Part shown: positions 1 to 7,380 of the stretch, piece by piece
Layout of the letters: every line of letters begins with the position of its first letter
Position numbering within the stretch: the first letter of the stretch is position 1
Assembly (NCBI GenBank): GCA_002104895.1
Contig: MCFG01000326.1
Span: 66,501-81,008 of the forward strand
From: Anaeromyces robustus
Taxonomy: Eukaryota; Neocallimastigomycota; Neocallimastigomycetes; Neocallimastigales; Neocallimastigaceae
Direction: 5' to 3'
Length of the DNA: 14,508 nucleotides
Notes under the pieces: model-generated
Seen by the model: only the letters and a program-made list of their open reading frames with translations
The model's database searches: none
What the model was told of the DNA's origin: nothing
Position numbers and translations under genes: made by a program

Positions 1-1393
1 AAACTTTATCCAACCATTGGAATCTTTCTTCAAGCCAATCAGAAGTTGTGAAAAATCTTCTAGCATTTTTTTCAATGGTATACTTTAAAAAATCAGGAAT
101 ACTTTCAATGAATTCCCTTTCATTAGCAAGTTCTTTATGTATTCTTTCAGAAACAGATACCCATTTTTTTGAAACTAATTGTTGAAACCATTTTTCTTTA
201 ATAAGAAGAATAAACCATGGATTTGATCTATCACCTTTTGATTCTACAAATGACATATCATTAAAAACACCTGCAAAATATCTATCAGGATTTTCACCTA
301 AATAATTATTACCCCAATCGAAATCCCATGGTGAAGTCATTTGAAGTTTTGGAATTTTACTATTTATAGAAAAATCAACAGCAAAATAAAAACTTCCTTC
401 ACCACAATCATTATCATGAACTGTTTCATAAAGAAGATACATATTGACAACAGAATCAATATCTAATAAAGCTGAAATTGTATCTTGAGAATTAGTAAAA
501 GTAGAATTTACAACTTTGAAATTTTCATCAAATGTTTTGTATTCACCTTTTTCAACAGCAAGATAAATAATTTTAAAAACATTTTGAGTATAATTACCAA
601 TAAAATCAAATTGTTCTTGTGAATAAATATCACTTTTCATAGTATATTCAGCTGGGTAAAATTGTCTTGTTTCTCCATTAATATCTGTAACTGTAGCATT
701 TTCATAATTTAATGTAAAATATTGTGGTTCATTATCAAAATAATTATTAATTTCAAAGTAATATCCAATATCAGTACCTGTATAATTTTTTTCTGGAATC
801 ATAATATTAACTTTTTTTTCATGAGCTTGATTTTGTTCACAAAGATGATATATATTTTGATATTCATCATTAATATAAAGATTAATAAAAGTTGAATCTG
901 TAATATATATTTCAGTATTTTCAAAAATAATACGAGCAATTTTAAAAGCAATATCGTTAGCAATAATATTCCAAACTGGTTTAAGTAAAACCCAATTTTT
1001 GAATTTTTCTCCATTATGAAGTCCAAGCATATTTGTTTTTTTATCAAATGAAATTTTATATGGAAGTAAATTTCCTTTCATTTTTTCAGGATCTCCATTA
1101 AATGAAGAAGAATTTCCTCTAAGTTTTACACGAGCAGAACCTTCTTTTATTTTATAATTATCTTCAACGTTTATTACATCAATAACAGCTTCAGTATAGT
1201 TTTCTCTAGATAAAATTAATTCACTATTATTTCTTGTTGATATATTAATAATTGGAAGTGTTGATTCTTCCAGCATTTTTTCTTCAGCCAACTGCTTTTG
1301 AGAAGCATCTATTCCAAGGGATTCATAAGAAACTGCATTAACAAATTTTGTTGCAATAATTAAACATAAAGTTGAAATATTTAATATTTTCAT
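1..1393 (-). CDS. Secreted CotH-family protein (atypical kinase fold), C-terminus beyond window
   Basis: An uninterrupted frame of 464 codons reads leftward from the ATG at 1393-1391 and leaves the window still open. The ATG is the first Met after an in-frame stop at 1423-1421. Residues 1-22 form a signal peptide (MKILNISTLCLIIATKFVNA, then VS), so the product is probably secreted or cell-surface. CotH-family marks are R-G-N-S-S at 92-96, followed by the P-Y-K-I-S-F-D-K-K stretch at 111-119; an H-D-N-D element at 326-329; and P-W-D-F-D-W-G-N-N at 355-363, whose Asp357 and Asp359 are candidate metal or catalytic residues. Five N-glycosylation sequons are visible (N65, N94, N203, N267, N296). 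Bacterial CotH is a spore-coat protein kinase. In anaerobic fungi CotH proteins often carry dockerins, but none is seen here and one could lie past the edge. The family call is confident; kinase activity and substrate are inferred. Confidence 0.88.
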   Translation of the reverse strand, partial: MKILNISTLCLIIATKFVNAVSYESLGIDASQKQLAEEKMLEESTLPIINISTRNNSELILSRENYTEAVIDVINVEDNYKIKEGSARVKLRGNSSSFNGDPEKMKGNLLPYKISFDKKTNMLGLHNGEKFKNWVLLKPVWNIIANDIAFKIARIIFENTEIYITDSTFINLYINDEYQNIYHLCEQNQAHEKKVNIMIPEKNYTGTDIGYYFEINNYFDNEPQYFTLNYENATVTDINGETRQFYPAEYTMKSDIYSQEQFDFIGNYTQNVFKIIYLAVEKGEYKTFDENFKVVNSTFTNSQDTISALLDIDSVVNMYLLYETVHDNDCGEGSFYFAVDFSINSKIPKLQMTSPWDFDWGNNYLGENPDRYFAGVFNDMSFVESKGDRSNPWFILLIKEKWFQQLVSKKWVSVSERIHKELANEREFIESIPDFLKYTIEKNARRFFTTSDWLEERFQWLDKV

Positions 1394-1670
1394 TTTATAC
1401 AATGTATTTTTATTATTTACTTATTTACTTATTTATTATTTATTATTTATTTATTTATTTATTATTTATTTATTTATTATTTATTTATTTATTATTTATT
1501 TATTTATTATTTATTTATTATTTATTTATTTATTATTTTTTAATTTTGTTTTTTTTTTTTTTATTGTATTATAAATTTATTTTTTGTATAAAAATAAAAA
1601 AAGAAAACATTTTATTTATATTAAAAATTCTTTAAAATATAAAGGAAATGTTTTTTTTTTAAATTTATAT
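1394..1670. repeat. TTTA/TTTATTA minisatellite upstream of the CotH gene
   Basis: From about 1417 to 1537 the sequence is mostly TTTA units broken every two or three units by TTA, giving a loose period of 11-15 bases. Poly-T and AT-rich sequence follow to about 1670. It begins 24 bases upstream of the CotH start codon, so it lies in that gene's 5' region. A plus-strand open frame across it (1372-1635) encodes only I/L/Y/F repeats and is an artefact of the array. Confidence 0.85.
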
Positions 1671-2187
1671 TAAAACAAGCATTTTCCATATATGTTTAAA
1701 CCACATTCCACTTCTTTTGTTATTGGTTGTAATTATGAGTAATTACAACAGTAAAAGTGTTTAATTTATAATTCACAAATAAATATTTTTTTTTTGTATT
1801 TTATATTTATTTATTATTAAAAAAAAAAAAAATTTTTTTAAATGGATATAAACATAAAGTCCATTTATGGTTAGTCATTATCTCCCAAAGCATAAAATTT
1901 ATATTATTTTTTTTTTTCAGGGATGAAGATCAAATTACCATTAAAGATCATCAATTATTACATATTAAAAAATTTACCTAATTAGTTAGGTTGGATATTT
2001 TAATACTATTTATATATGATATATACAAAACCACAAAATTATTATAAAAATATAAAAAAATAAAAATAAAAAATAATAAAATAAAAAAAAATTTTTTTTA
2101 TCATAAATAATAAAAATAGAAATAGAAAAAATTTTCACAATATTTTTTGTTTTGTAATACGTTAACTATTATATTAATCAAATTTTT
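1671..2187. other. Non-coding AT-rich stretch with small hairpins
   Basis: No convincing gene was found. A 10-bp stem with a 4-base loop lies at 1726-1749 (GTTGTAATTA / TAATTACAAC). It is about 330 bases upstream of the minus-strand CotH gene and could be a regulatory or structural element, but nothing shows this. A 7-bp inverted repeat lies at 1840-1866. A T-rich tract ending in CAG (about 1907-1920) resembles a 3' splice site followed by a short exon-like reading frame (see findings). Confidence 0.5.
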
Positions 2188-2243
2188 TATTTTATATAAT
2201 AATCAAAATAATATATATATTATTTTGATTATTATATAAAATA
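2188..2243. repeat. 56-bp perfect palindrome
   Basis: Positions 2188-2215 are the exact reverse complement of 2216-2243: every one of the 28 pairs matches when checked base by base. There is no loop, and only one pair (C2204-G2227) is not A-T. Such sequences can extrude as cruciforms and are prone to breakage or rearrangement. This one lies about 90 bases left of the large (TAAA)n array. Its right edge runs into a 20-mer also found at 2751 and 5847. Confidence 0.92.
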
Positions 2244-2259
2244 GTGAGAATATATAACT
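2240..2259 (+). repeat. 20-mer direct repeat, copy 1
   Basis: The sequence AATAGTGAGAATATATAACT occurs exactly at 2240-2259, 2751-2770 and 5847-5866. The first two flank (TAAA)n array 1 on either side. The third lies just right of array 2, in the position equivalent to the second. Confidence 0.85.
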
Positions 2260-2277
2260 GTATATTTAAAATTTATA

Positions 2278-2312
2278 TAAACTCGGGTCATATAATATAT
2301 GACCCGAGTTTA
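2278..2312. repeat. 35-bp hairpin with GC-rich stem
   Basis: A 16-bp perfect stem (arm TAAACTCGGGTCATAT at 2278-2293, partner arm 2297-2312) encloses a 3-base loop. The CGGGTC/GACCCG core stands out because the surroundings have almost no G or C. It could be a terminator-like or processed RNA hairpin, or the remnant of an inverted-repeat element. No flanking gene indicates a role. Confidence 0.88.
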
Positions 2313-2334
2313 CCTGTAACCTTAAATAAATACA

Positions 2335-2692
<358 letters not shown>

Positions 2693-2750
2693 ATTTTATA
2701 TAATTAATAAATACAATTAATAATAATAAATGTAATTTTTAGTTAAAAAA

Positions 2751-2770
2751 AATAGTGAGAATATATAACT
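2751..2770 (+). repeat. 20-mer direct repeat, copy 2
   Basis: Exact second copy of the 20-mer at 2240-2259, immediately downstream of (TAAA)n array 1, in the left part of duplication unit 1. Confidence 0.85.
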
Positions 2771-2792
2771 AAAATTTTCCTTTTAAATAAAA

Positions 2793-2828
<36 letters not shown>

Positions 2829-3121
2829 CTGAATATTTTAGTTATTAATTTATTTCTATTTTTCTAATTTTTTTTTAATTAAATGGTTAATTAAAATTTG
2901 ATTTAACTTAACAGGATTAAAAATAAAATTAAAAATATATAATAAACCATACATTTAAATCATAAATTAAAAATAAAAAAAAAAAAAAGAAAAAGTATAT
3001 AACATTAATAATTTTTAATTATTATTTAATTTTTTTTTTTATTTCGATACCAAATTACATTATTATTATTATTATTATTATTATTTATAATAGTAATTGT
3101 TGCTGGTATTTCTGTTGATTT

Positions 3122-3152
3122 TTAATTATAGTTTGAAAAAAACTATAATTAA
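3122..3152. repeat. 13-bp-stem palindrome, intact target site in unit 1
   Basis: TTAATTATAGTTT (3122-3134) pairs perfectly with AAACTATAATTAA (3140-3152) around a 5-base loop. The same palindrome in unit 2 received the retroposed insertion in its left arm, so this copy serves as the pre-insertion empty site. Confidence 0.9.
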
Positions 3153-3373
3153 CTGTCAATAATAAAAAATATTAATATAAATTTAATTTAAAAAGTTTTT
3201 ATATTTTATATTTTATTTAATAAAAAATTTAATAAAATAAAAATATATTAATATAAATCTAAATACAAATTATTACAAATTATTATGTATATTATTGTTA
3301 AAGAATAGAAATTTTAATAGATAAAATAAATTCTATTATTCAGATATACTAATATGAGGTTACACACATATTA

Positions 3374-3382
3374 ATTCAGAAT
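3374..3382 (+). repeat. 9-bp target-site duplication, left copy
   Basis: ATTCAGAAT next to the left inverted repeat; exact partner at 3888-3896. Confidence 0.65.
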
Positions 3383-3887
3383 CTGAGTGTAGCATTTCGG
3401 CAATGTACATGAAATTTTTTGCATTGACAGGTCCTTTACGCCACATTTCATATTTTAAATTTATATAAATATTTTTTGACGCCACATTTATATAAAAATT
3501 TTTTAAGAGAGTTTATAGACTAGTACTTGTATATTAAAACATTTCTTATTTATTTCATAATTTAAAGAATTATAAATATAAATTTTAAATTTCACTTAAT
3601 ATTTTTTTTATTTCATAATTTAAAGAATTATAAATATAAATTTTAAATTTCACATAATATTTTATTTATTTCATAAGTTAAATAAAAAAAAAAAGAAATA
3701 TTAATAAAAAGAAGATACCACTAATAAATTGGTTTCATAAATCAATAATAAATAAAATATTGATTTTAATAATATAATAAATTTTTTATTTATTTATTTT
3801 ATAAGCCATAATATAATACATTTAAATAATACGTTATTTTAATGCGCGATACATTTACGAAATACATTGCCGAAATGCACACTTCCC
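3383..3887. mobile_element. 505-bp non-autonomous inverted-repeat element (MITE-like)
   Basis: The two ends are imperfect inverted repeats of about 25 bases sharing an exact 16-base core, GCATTTCGGCAATGTA (left 3392-3407; right, as reverse complement, 3863-3878). The nine-base sequence ATTCAGAAT lies directly outside both ends (3374-3382 and 3888-3896), as expected for a target-site duplication. The interior has no reading frame. A 9-base duplication would fit Mutator-like families, but with one copy that assignment is tentative. The inside holds a 58-bp tandem repeat and two ACGCCACATTT boxes (about 3437 and 3480). A truncated relative lies at about 6957-7278. Confidence 0.68.
3546..3680 (+). 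repeat. 58-bp tandem repeat, about 2.3 copies
   Basis: TTTCATAA recurs at 3553, 3611 and 3669, an exact 58-base spacing. The first two units are nearly identical, including a shared ATTATAAATATAAATTTTAA segment; the third is partial. The repeat lies inside the 505-bp element, and the truncated relative in unit 2 starts within sequence matching the partial third unit. Confidence 0.85.
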
Positions 3888-3896
3888 ATTCAGAAT
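3888..3896 (+). repeat. 9-bp target-site duplication, right copy
   Basis: ATTCAGAAT next to the right inverted repeat. Unit 2 has only one related sequence at the equivalent place (around 7346-7357), resembling a slightly altered empty site. Confidence 0.65.
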
Positions 3897-3919
3897 TCTC
3901 CCTAAAAAATGTAATTCAA

Positions 3920-4108
3920 TATATATATAAAACTGATTGGATAAGAAAGAAAATAACAAAAATTTTTTTTAAAAAAATAGGAGCCATCTATTAAGCATTT
4001 ATAATATATAAATACATTAAATATCCAAAAAATAAAAATTAAAATAATAAAAACTAAAATTAATATTAATAATAATAATAATTAATAAAAATTAAATAAA
4101 TATATAAA
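3920..4108 (+). promoter_or_regulatory. Putative promoter and 5' leader of the first paralogue
   Basis: This block is conserved almost base for base with 7381-7559, although the sequence just upstream is rearranged between units. It contains an inverted CCAAT box (ATTGG, 3936-3940) in the context AAACTGATTGGATAAGAAAG, and a TATAAATA box (4007-4014) about 100 bases before the ATG. The spacing of both elements is kept in the second copy. The transcription start is not determinable by reading. Confidence 0.55.
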
Positions 4109-4744
4109 ATGAATTATTATTATACATTAATAATTGCTTTATTTTTCTTATTATTAGTTGGAAGTAATCCAGTTAATCCTGCAGATTTAGAAAAAAGAAA
4201 GTAATATACATTTATATTTATTATTTGTATTTATATTAATATATATTTATTATTTGTATTTATATTAATATAATATAATAATATAATATAATATCATATA
4301 TTTATTATATAAATAATAATAAAAAGTTAAATATAATTTTTTTTTTTTTTAAAAAGAATAATAATGGTTGAAGGAAGGGATGAATGGAGTTTTGGATTTG
4401 CAGGAGAATTACATATTATAAAAAATGGAAAAAAGCGTTATTTTTCTAAATGTACTTATACTAGATCAAAAACACAAGTAAAATGTCAATTTAAAGATAA
4501 GGGTTATGCCAAATTTGAAGTTAAATCTAGTTCTATTCCAAGAATATTTGAAGATGATGATGAAATTAAATCATGGAAATTATATCATAAAGTTGATGGA
4601 AACCGTATAGAAGATAAATTAATTGCAAATACTAGTAGTGATAATGTATTTAAATATAAAAATAGCAGTAAAAATATCTTTAAATTTAATATGTCAAATG
4701 GTAAAACGAAGGATCTATATTATACAAAAGTTAAAGTATATTAA
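4109..4744 (+). CDS. Secreted, Lys-Arg-processed two-exon protein, paralogue 1 (unknown function)
   Basis: The coding sequence is 4109-4200 joined to 4357-4744 (159 residues). The intron, 4201-4356, begins GTAATA and ends T-tract-AAAAAG. It splits codon 31 (phase 2), and splicing keeps the frame; unspliced RNA meets TAA at once. Exon 1 encodes a hydrophobic signal peptide (residues 5-18), a short pro-segment and L-E-K-R at 27-30, a Kex2-type site. Exon 2 therefore encodes the mature product, about 129 residues, lysine-rich (the 126-residue part counts +11 net), with two cysteines (Cys63 and Cys74 of the precursor). Its short alternating hydrophobic/charged stretches suggest a beta-rich fold. 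I recognise no family. It is about 80% identical in the mature domain to the gene at 7560-8168, with replacements far outnumbering silent changes. A secreted effector, antimicrobial or self/non-self protein is possible, but no function can be read. An unspliced 126-residue product starting at 4364 is less likely, because exon 1 is conserved in frame. Confidence 0.85.
4201..4356 (+). other. Intron of the first paralogue (156 bp)
   Basis: GT...AG intron. It contains a tandem duplication of a segment including TTTATTATTTGTATTTATAT (about 4212-4265) and a poly-T tract just before the 3' AG. The second paralogue has one copy of the segment and no T tract, giving a 129-base intron there. Confidence 0.82.
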
Positions 4745-4915
4745 TTAATTAAAAATTAATAGGAAAAAGAAAAATAATAATAATTTATTATAATATACAA
4801 TGTAATTATAATAATTTTTTTTTTCTATTTTTTATTTTTTTTAATTACTACTATTTAAATGTTATAAAATCATTAAAGATAACATTTTTATTAACGAATT
4901 AAGAATATATATATT
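4745..4915 (+). other. Conserved 3' flank of the first paralogue
   Basis: About 80 bases after the stop are nearly identical to the same stretch at 8169-8250, apart from the two bases just after the stop. They include AATAGGAAAAAGAAAAATAA and a T run that may lie near the polyadenylation site. This shows how little neutral change separates the two copies. No canonical AATAAA position can be chosen, since such words are everywhere in this DNA. Confidence 0.6.
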
Positions 4916-5215
4916 TTTTTTTTAAAAAAAAAAAAAAAAAACTAAGAAAAAAGTTTAAAAAAACTTTAAAAAAAAAAGTAAAGAATAAAATAAAATAGTA
5001 ATAAAAAAAATAGAAAACAAAAAAAAAATAGAAAGAAAAAAAAGTAAAGAATAAAATAAAAGAATAATAAAAAAAATAGAAGGCAAAAGAAAAAAGAAAT
5101 TGAAAGCAAAAAAAAAAAAGTAAAGAATAAAATAAAATAATAATAAAAAAAAAAATAGAAAGCAAAAGGTAAAAAAAAATAGAAAGCAAAAAAAAAAAAG
5201 TAAAAATAATTAAAT
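4916..5215. repeat. A-rich minisatellite, unit 1 version
   Basis: Irregular units of roughly 60-76 bases are built from AAGTAAAGAATAAAATAAAA, AATAATAAAAAA and ATAGAAAGCAAAA. GTAAAGAATAAAA recurs at about 4978, 5044 and 5120. The equivalent array in unit 2 (8336-8490) is about half as long. The minus-strand open frame across it (4899-5189) is only F/Y/L/S repeats, not a gene. Confidence 0.8.
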
Positions 5216-5540
5216 GTTAAAAAATTTTTAAAAATAATAAATATTGAAAATAATAATAATTATTATTAAAAAAAAAAAAAAAATGAAAATAAATATAAAA
5301 AATAAATATAAAAAAATTCATTGATACTTTTTTTTTTGTTCCTTTTCTTTTCACAAAGTTTTTATTTTTTTTAATTTTATTTTATATTGAATAAATATTC
5401 TTTTTATTTTTATTTAAATAATTATTAAAACATCATATATTTTTCTCTTTTTTTTTTTTCTTATTTTTTATTTATTTATTTTATATAAATGAAAAAAATA
5501 AATTCTATTTTAAGAATTAGCTAAATAATATTTAACCAAG
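5216..5540. other. Gene-free right end of duplication unit 1
   Basis: AT-rich sequence with poly-A and poly-T runs, alignable with 8491-8803. Shared words include TTCATTGATACTTTTTTTTT and TTAGCTAAATAATA. Similarity ends at about 5538, exactly where (TAAA)n array 2 begins. No gene seen. Confidence 0.75.
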
Positions 5541-5786
<246 letters not shown>

Positions 5787-5846
5787 AATTTTATATAATT
5801 AATAAATACAATTAATAATAATAAATGTAATTTTAGTAATAAAAAA

Positions 5847-5866
5847 AATAGTGAGAATATATAACT
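5847..5866 (+). repeat. 20-mer direct repeat, copy 3
   Basis: Exact third copy of the 20-mer. It sits in unit 2 at the position corresponding to 2751-2770 and is explained by the segmental duplication. Confidence 0.85.
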
Positions 5867-6227
5867 AAAGTTTTCCTTTTAAATAAAATCTTTTTTTTTT
5901 TTTTTTTTTTTTTTTTTATTTTTTTTTTTTATAATCTGAATATTTTAATTATTAAATCAAATTTTTATTAACCATTTAATTAAAAAAAATTAGAAAAATA
6001 AAAATAAATTAACTTAACAGGATAAAAAATAAAATTAAAAATATATAATAAACCATACATTTAAATCATAAATTAAAAAATAAAGAAAAAAAAAAAAAAA
6101 AAGAAAAAGTATAACATTAATAATTTTTAATTATTATTTAATTTTTTTTTTTATTTCGATACCAAATTACATTATTATTATTATTATTATTTATAATAGT
6201 AATTGTTGCTGGTATTTCTGTTGATTT

Positions 6228-6237
6228 TTAATTATAG
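6228..6237 (+). repeat. Target-site duplication, 5' copy, of the SINE-like element
   Basis: TTAATTATAG directly before the element; the partner follows the poly(A) tail at 6781-6790. One further T may belong to either side. Confidence 0.88.
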
Positions 6238-6731
6238 TGTCAAACCAGTTTTTATCCTGGTTGTTAAGGCGTTGTCTTAGCATACATAAGGTCTCTGGTT
6301 CGACCCCGCGGGTCTGATGTTTCCTCTATGTGGGTTTTTCATCAGGACTTGTTCGACCGCCAGGTTAAGTATTGTCCTTCCTTAATTATACCAAACTTCT
6401 TAATTTAATAATTTATTGTACTGCCTGACACTTATAGTCTTTAATATTGTTTCTTTGAGAAAATCCAACCTGTACCAATCAATAACGTAGAATAACCAAG
6501 TGAATTATAATCACGTGACCATTGGGCTTTTCATCAGCCTTGTTTGAGGTTTGTCGGGCACCGAGAATGTGTGGCTTGCGGATATAAATTCAGCAATTAT
6601 TGTACATGATTGGGAAAGCCGAAGCTGACTTTCAGTATGGCAGTCCATGAGGGACACACTACCACCTAATTATTAGGGAGTGGGCTTACTGCTTCACATT
6701 AGGGAAGGTCAAAGAAGCATACCCCGGTCAT

Positions 6732-6780
<49 letters not shown>
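6238..6780 (+). mobile_element. SINE-like retroposon with tRNA-type promoter boxes
   Basis: A 497-base body plus a pure 46-A tail (6735-6780) is flanked by TTAATTATAG on both sides. It interrupts a palindrome that is intact in unit 1, which proves an insertion with a 10-11 base target-site duplication. The body is far more GC-rich than its surroundings. Near its 5' end lie TGGTTGTTAAGG (6258-6269), a match to a Pol III A box, and GGTTCGACC (6297-6305), a match to a B box, so the head looks tRNA-derived. Against simple Pol III transcription, a T5 run follows at 6335-6339. Two similar segments of about 23 bases (6331-6353 and 6523-6545, sharing TTTTCATCAG) hint at a composite body. No reading frame. 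Poly(A) plus target duplication implies mobilisation by LINE-type machinery elsewhere. A retrocopy of another non-coding RNA is the alternative. Confidence 0.75.
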
Positions 6781-6785
<5 letters not shown>

Positions 6786-6790
6786 TATAG
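6781..6790 (+). repeat. Target-site duplication, 3' copy, of the SINE-like element
   Basis: TTAATTATAG directly after the 46-A tail. It also forms the left arm of the regenerated palindrome at 6781-6811. Confidence 0.88.
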
Positions 6791-6956
6791 TTTGAAAAAA
6801 ACTATAATTAACTGTCAATAATAAAAAATATTAATATAAATTTAATTTAAAAAGTTTTTATATTTTATATTTTATTTGATAAAAAATTTAATAAAATAAA
6901 AATATATTAATATAAATCTAAATTATTATGTATATTATTGTTAAAGAATACAAATT

Positions 6957-7278
6957 AATATTTTATTTATTTCATAATTTAATTAAAGTAAAAGTATTGA
7001 TAAACATGAAACCAATTTATTAGTGGCATCTTCTTTTTATTAATATTTCTTTTTTTTTTTTTTTTTTTTTTTAATGTTAATGAAATATAATATTGAATCA
7101 GTAATTAACATTTAAATCAATAATAAATAAAATATTGATTTTAATAATATAATATTTTATTATTTAACCTAAATTTTTATTAATTTAATTTATAATCCAC
7201 CATATAATACATTTAAATAATACGTTATTTTAATACGCAATACATTTACGAAATATATTGCCGAAATTCACACTTCCC
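6957..7278. mobile_element. Truncated relative of the 505-bp inverted-repeat element
   Basis: The right end (TATATTGCCGAAATTCACAC, then TTCCC, 7254-7278) matches the right inverted repeat of the element at 3383-3887 with two differences, and the adjoining interior (about 7100-7253) also matches. The left inverted repeat is missing: similarity starts near the third unit of the 58-bp repeat. It sits upstream of the segment starting AGATGAAATAAATTCTATTA (7279), whereas in unit 1 the equivalent segment (about 3320-3382) lies upstream of the element. An internal stretch (7006-7072) is inverted relative to unit 1. Confidence 0.6.
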
Positions 7279-7380
7279 AGATGAAATAAATTCTATTATT
7301 CAGATATACTAATATGAGGTTACACATATATTAATTTAGACCAGAATTCAGAAATTCTCCCAAAAAAATGTGGTTTCATA

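Larger units (their letters stand above)
2693..5538 (+). repeat. Segmental tandem duplication, unit 1 body
   Basis: This unit aligns through most of its length with 5787-8803. Shared landmarks in order are the post-array segment, a poly-T tract (2795-2823), a short ATT trinucleotide run (about 3059-3085), the palindrome at 3122-3152, a promoter block, the two-exon gene, the 3' UTR, an A-rich minisatellite, and a right end reading TTAGCTAAATAATA near 5517. It differs from unit 2 by lacking the retroposed insertion, by carrying a full-length inverted-repeat element, and by two local inversions. Confidence 0.9.

Noticed and set aside
799-1047. Minus-strand 82-codon frame
   Set aside because: It lies inside the CotH gene in a different frame of the same strand; the long 464-codon frame carries the family motifs.
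1372-1635. Plus-strand open frame of 87 codons
   Set aside because: It overlaps the CotH start on the other strand and encodes only I/L/Y/F runs from the TTTA repeat array.
4364-4744. Paralogue 1 as an unspliced 126-residue intracellular protein starting at 4364
   Set aside because: The upstream exon, its reading frame, the GT and AG sites and the frame across the junction are kept in both copies, which favours the spliced secreted form.
4899-5189. Minus-strand 96-codon frame
   Set aside because: It is the complement of the A-rich minisatellite; the product is almost entirely F, Y, L and S with no domain character, and it is not conserved in unit 2.
6251-6320. A functional tRNA gene at the A-box and B-box motifs
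   Set aside because: The flanks of the two boxes do not form a convincing acceptor stem and anticodon arm, and the motifs sit at the head of a poly(A)-tailed insertion, so they fit a retroposon promoter better.
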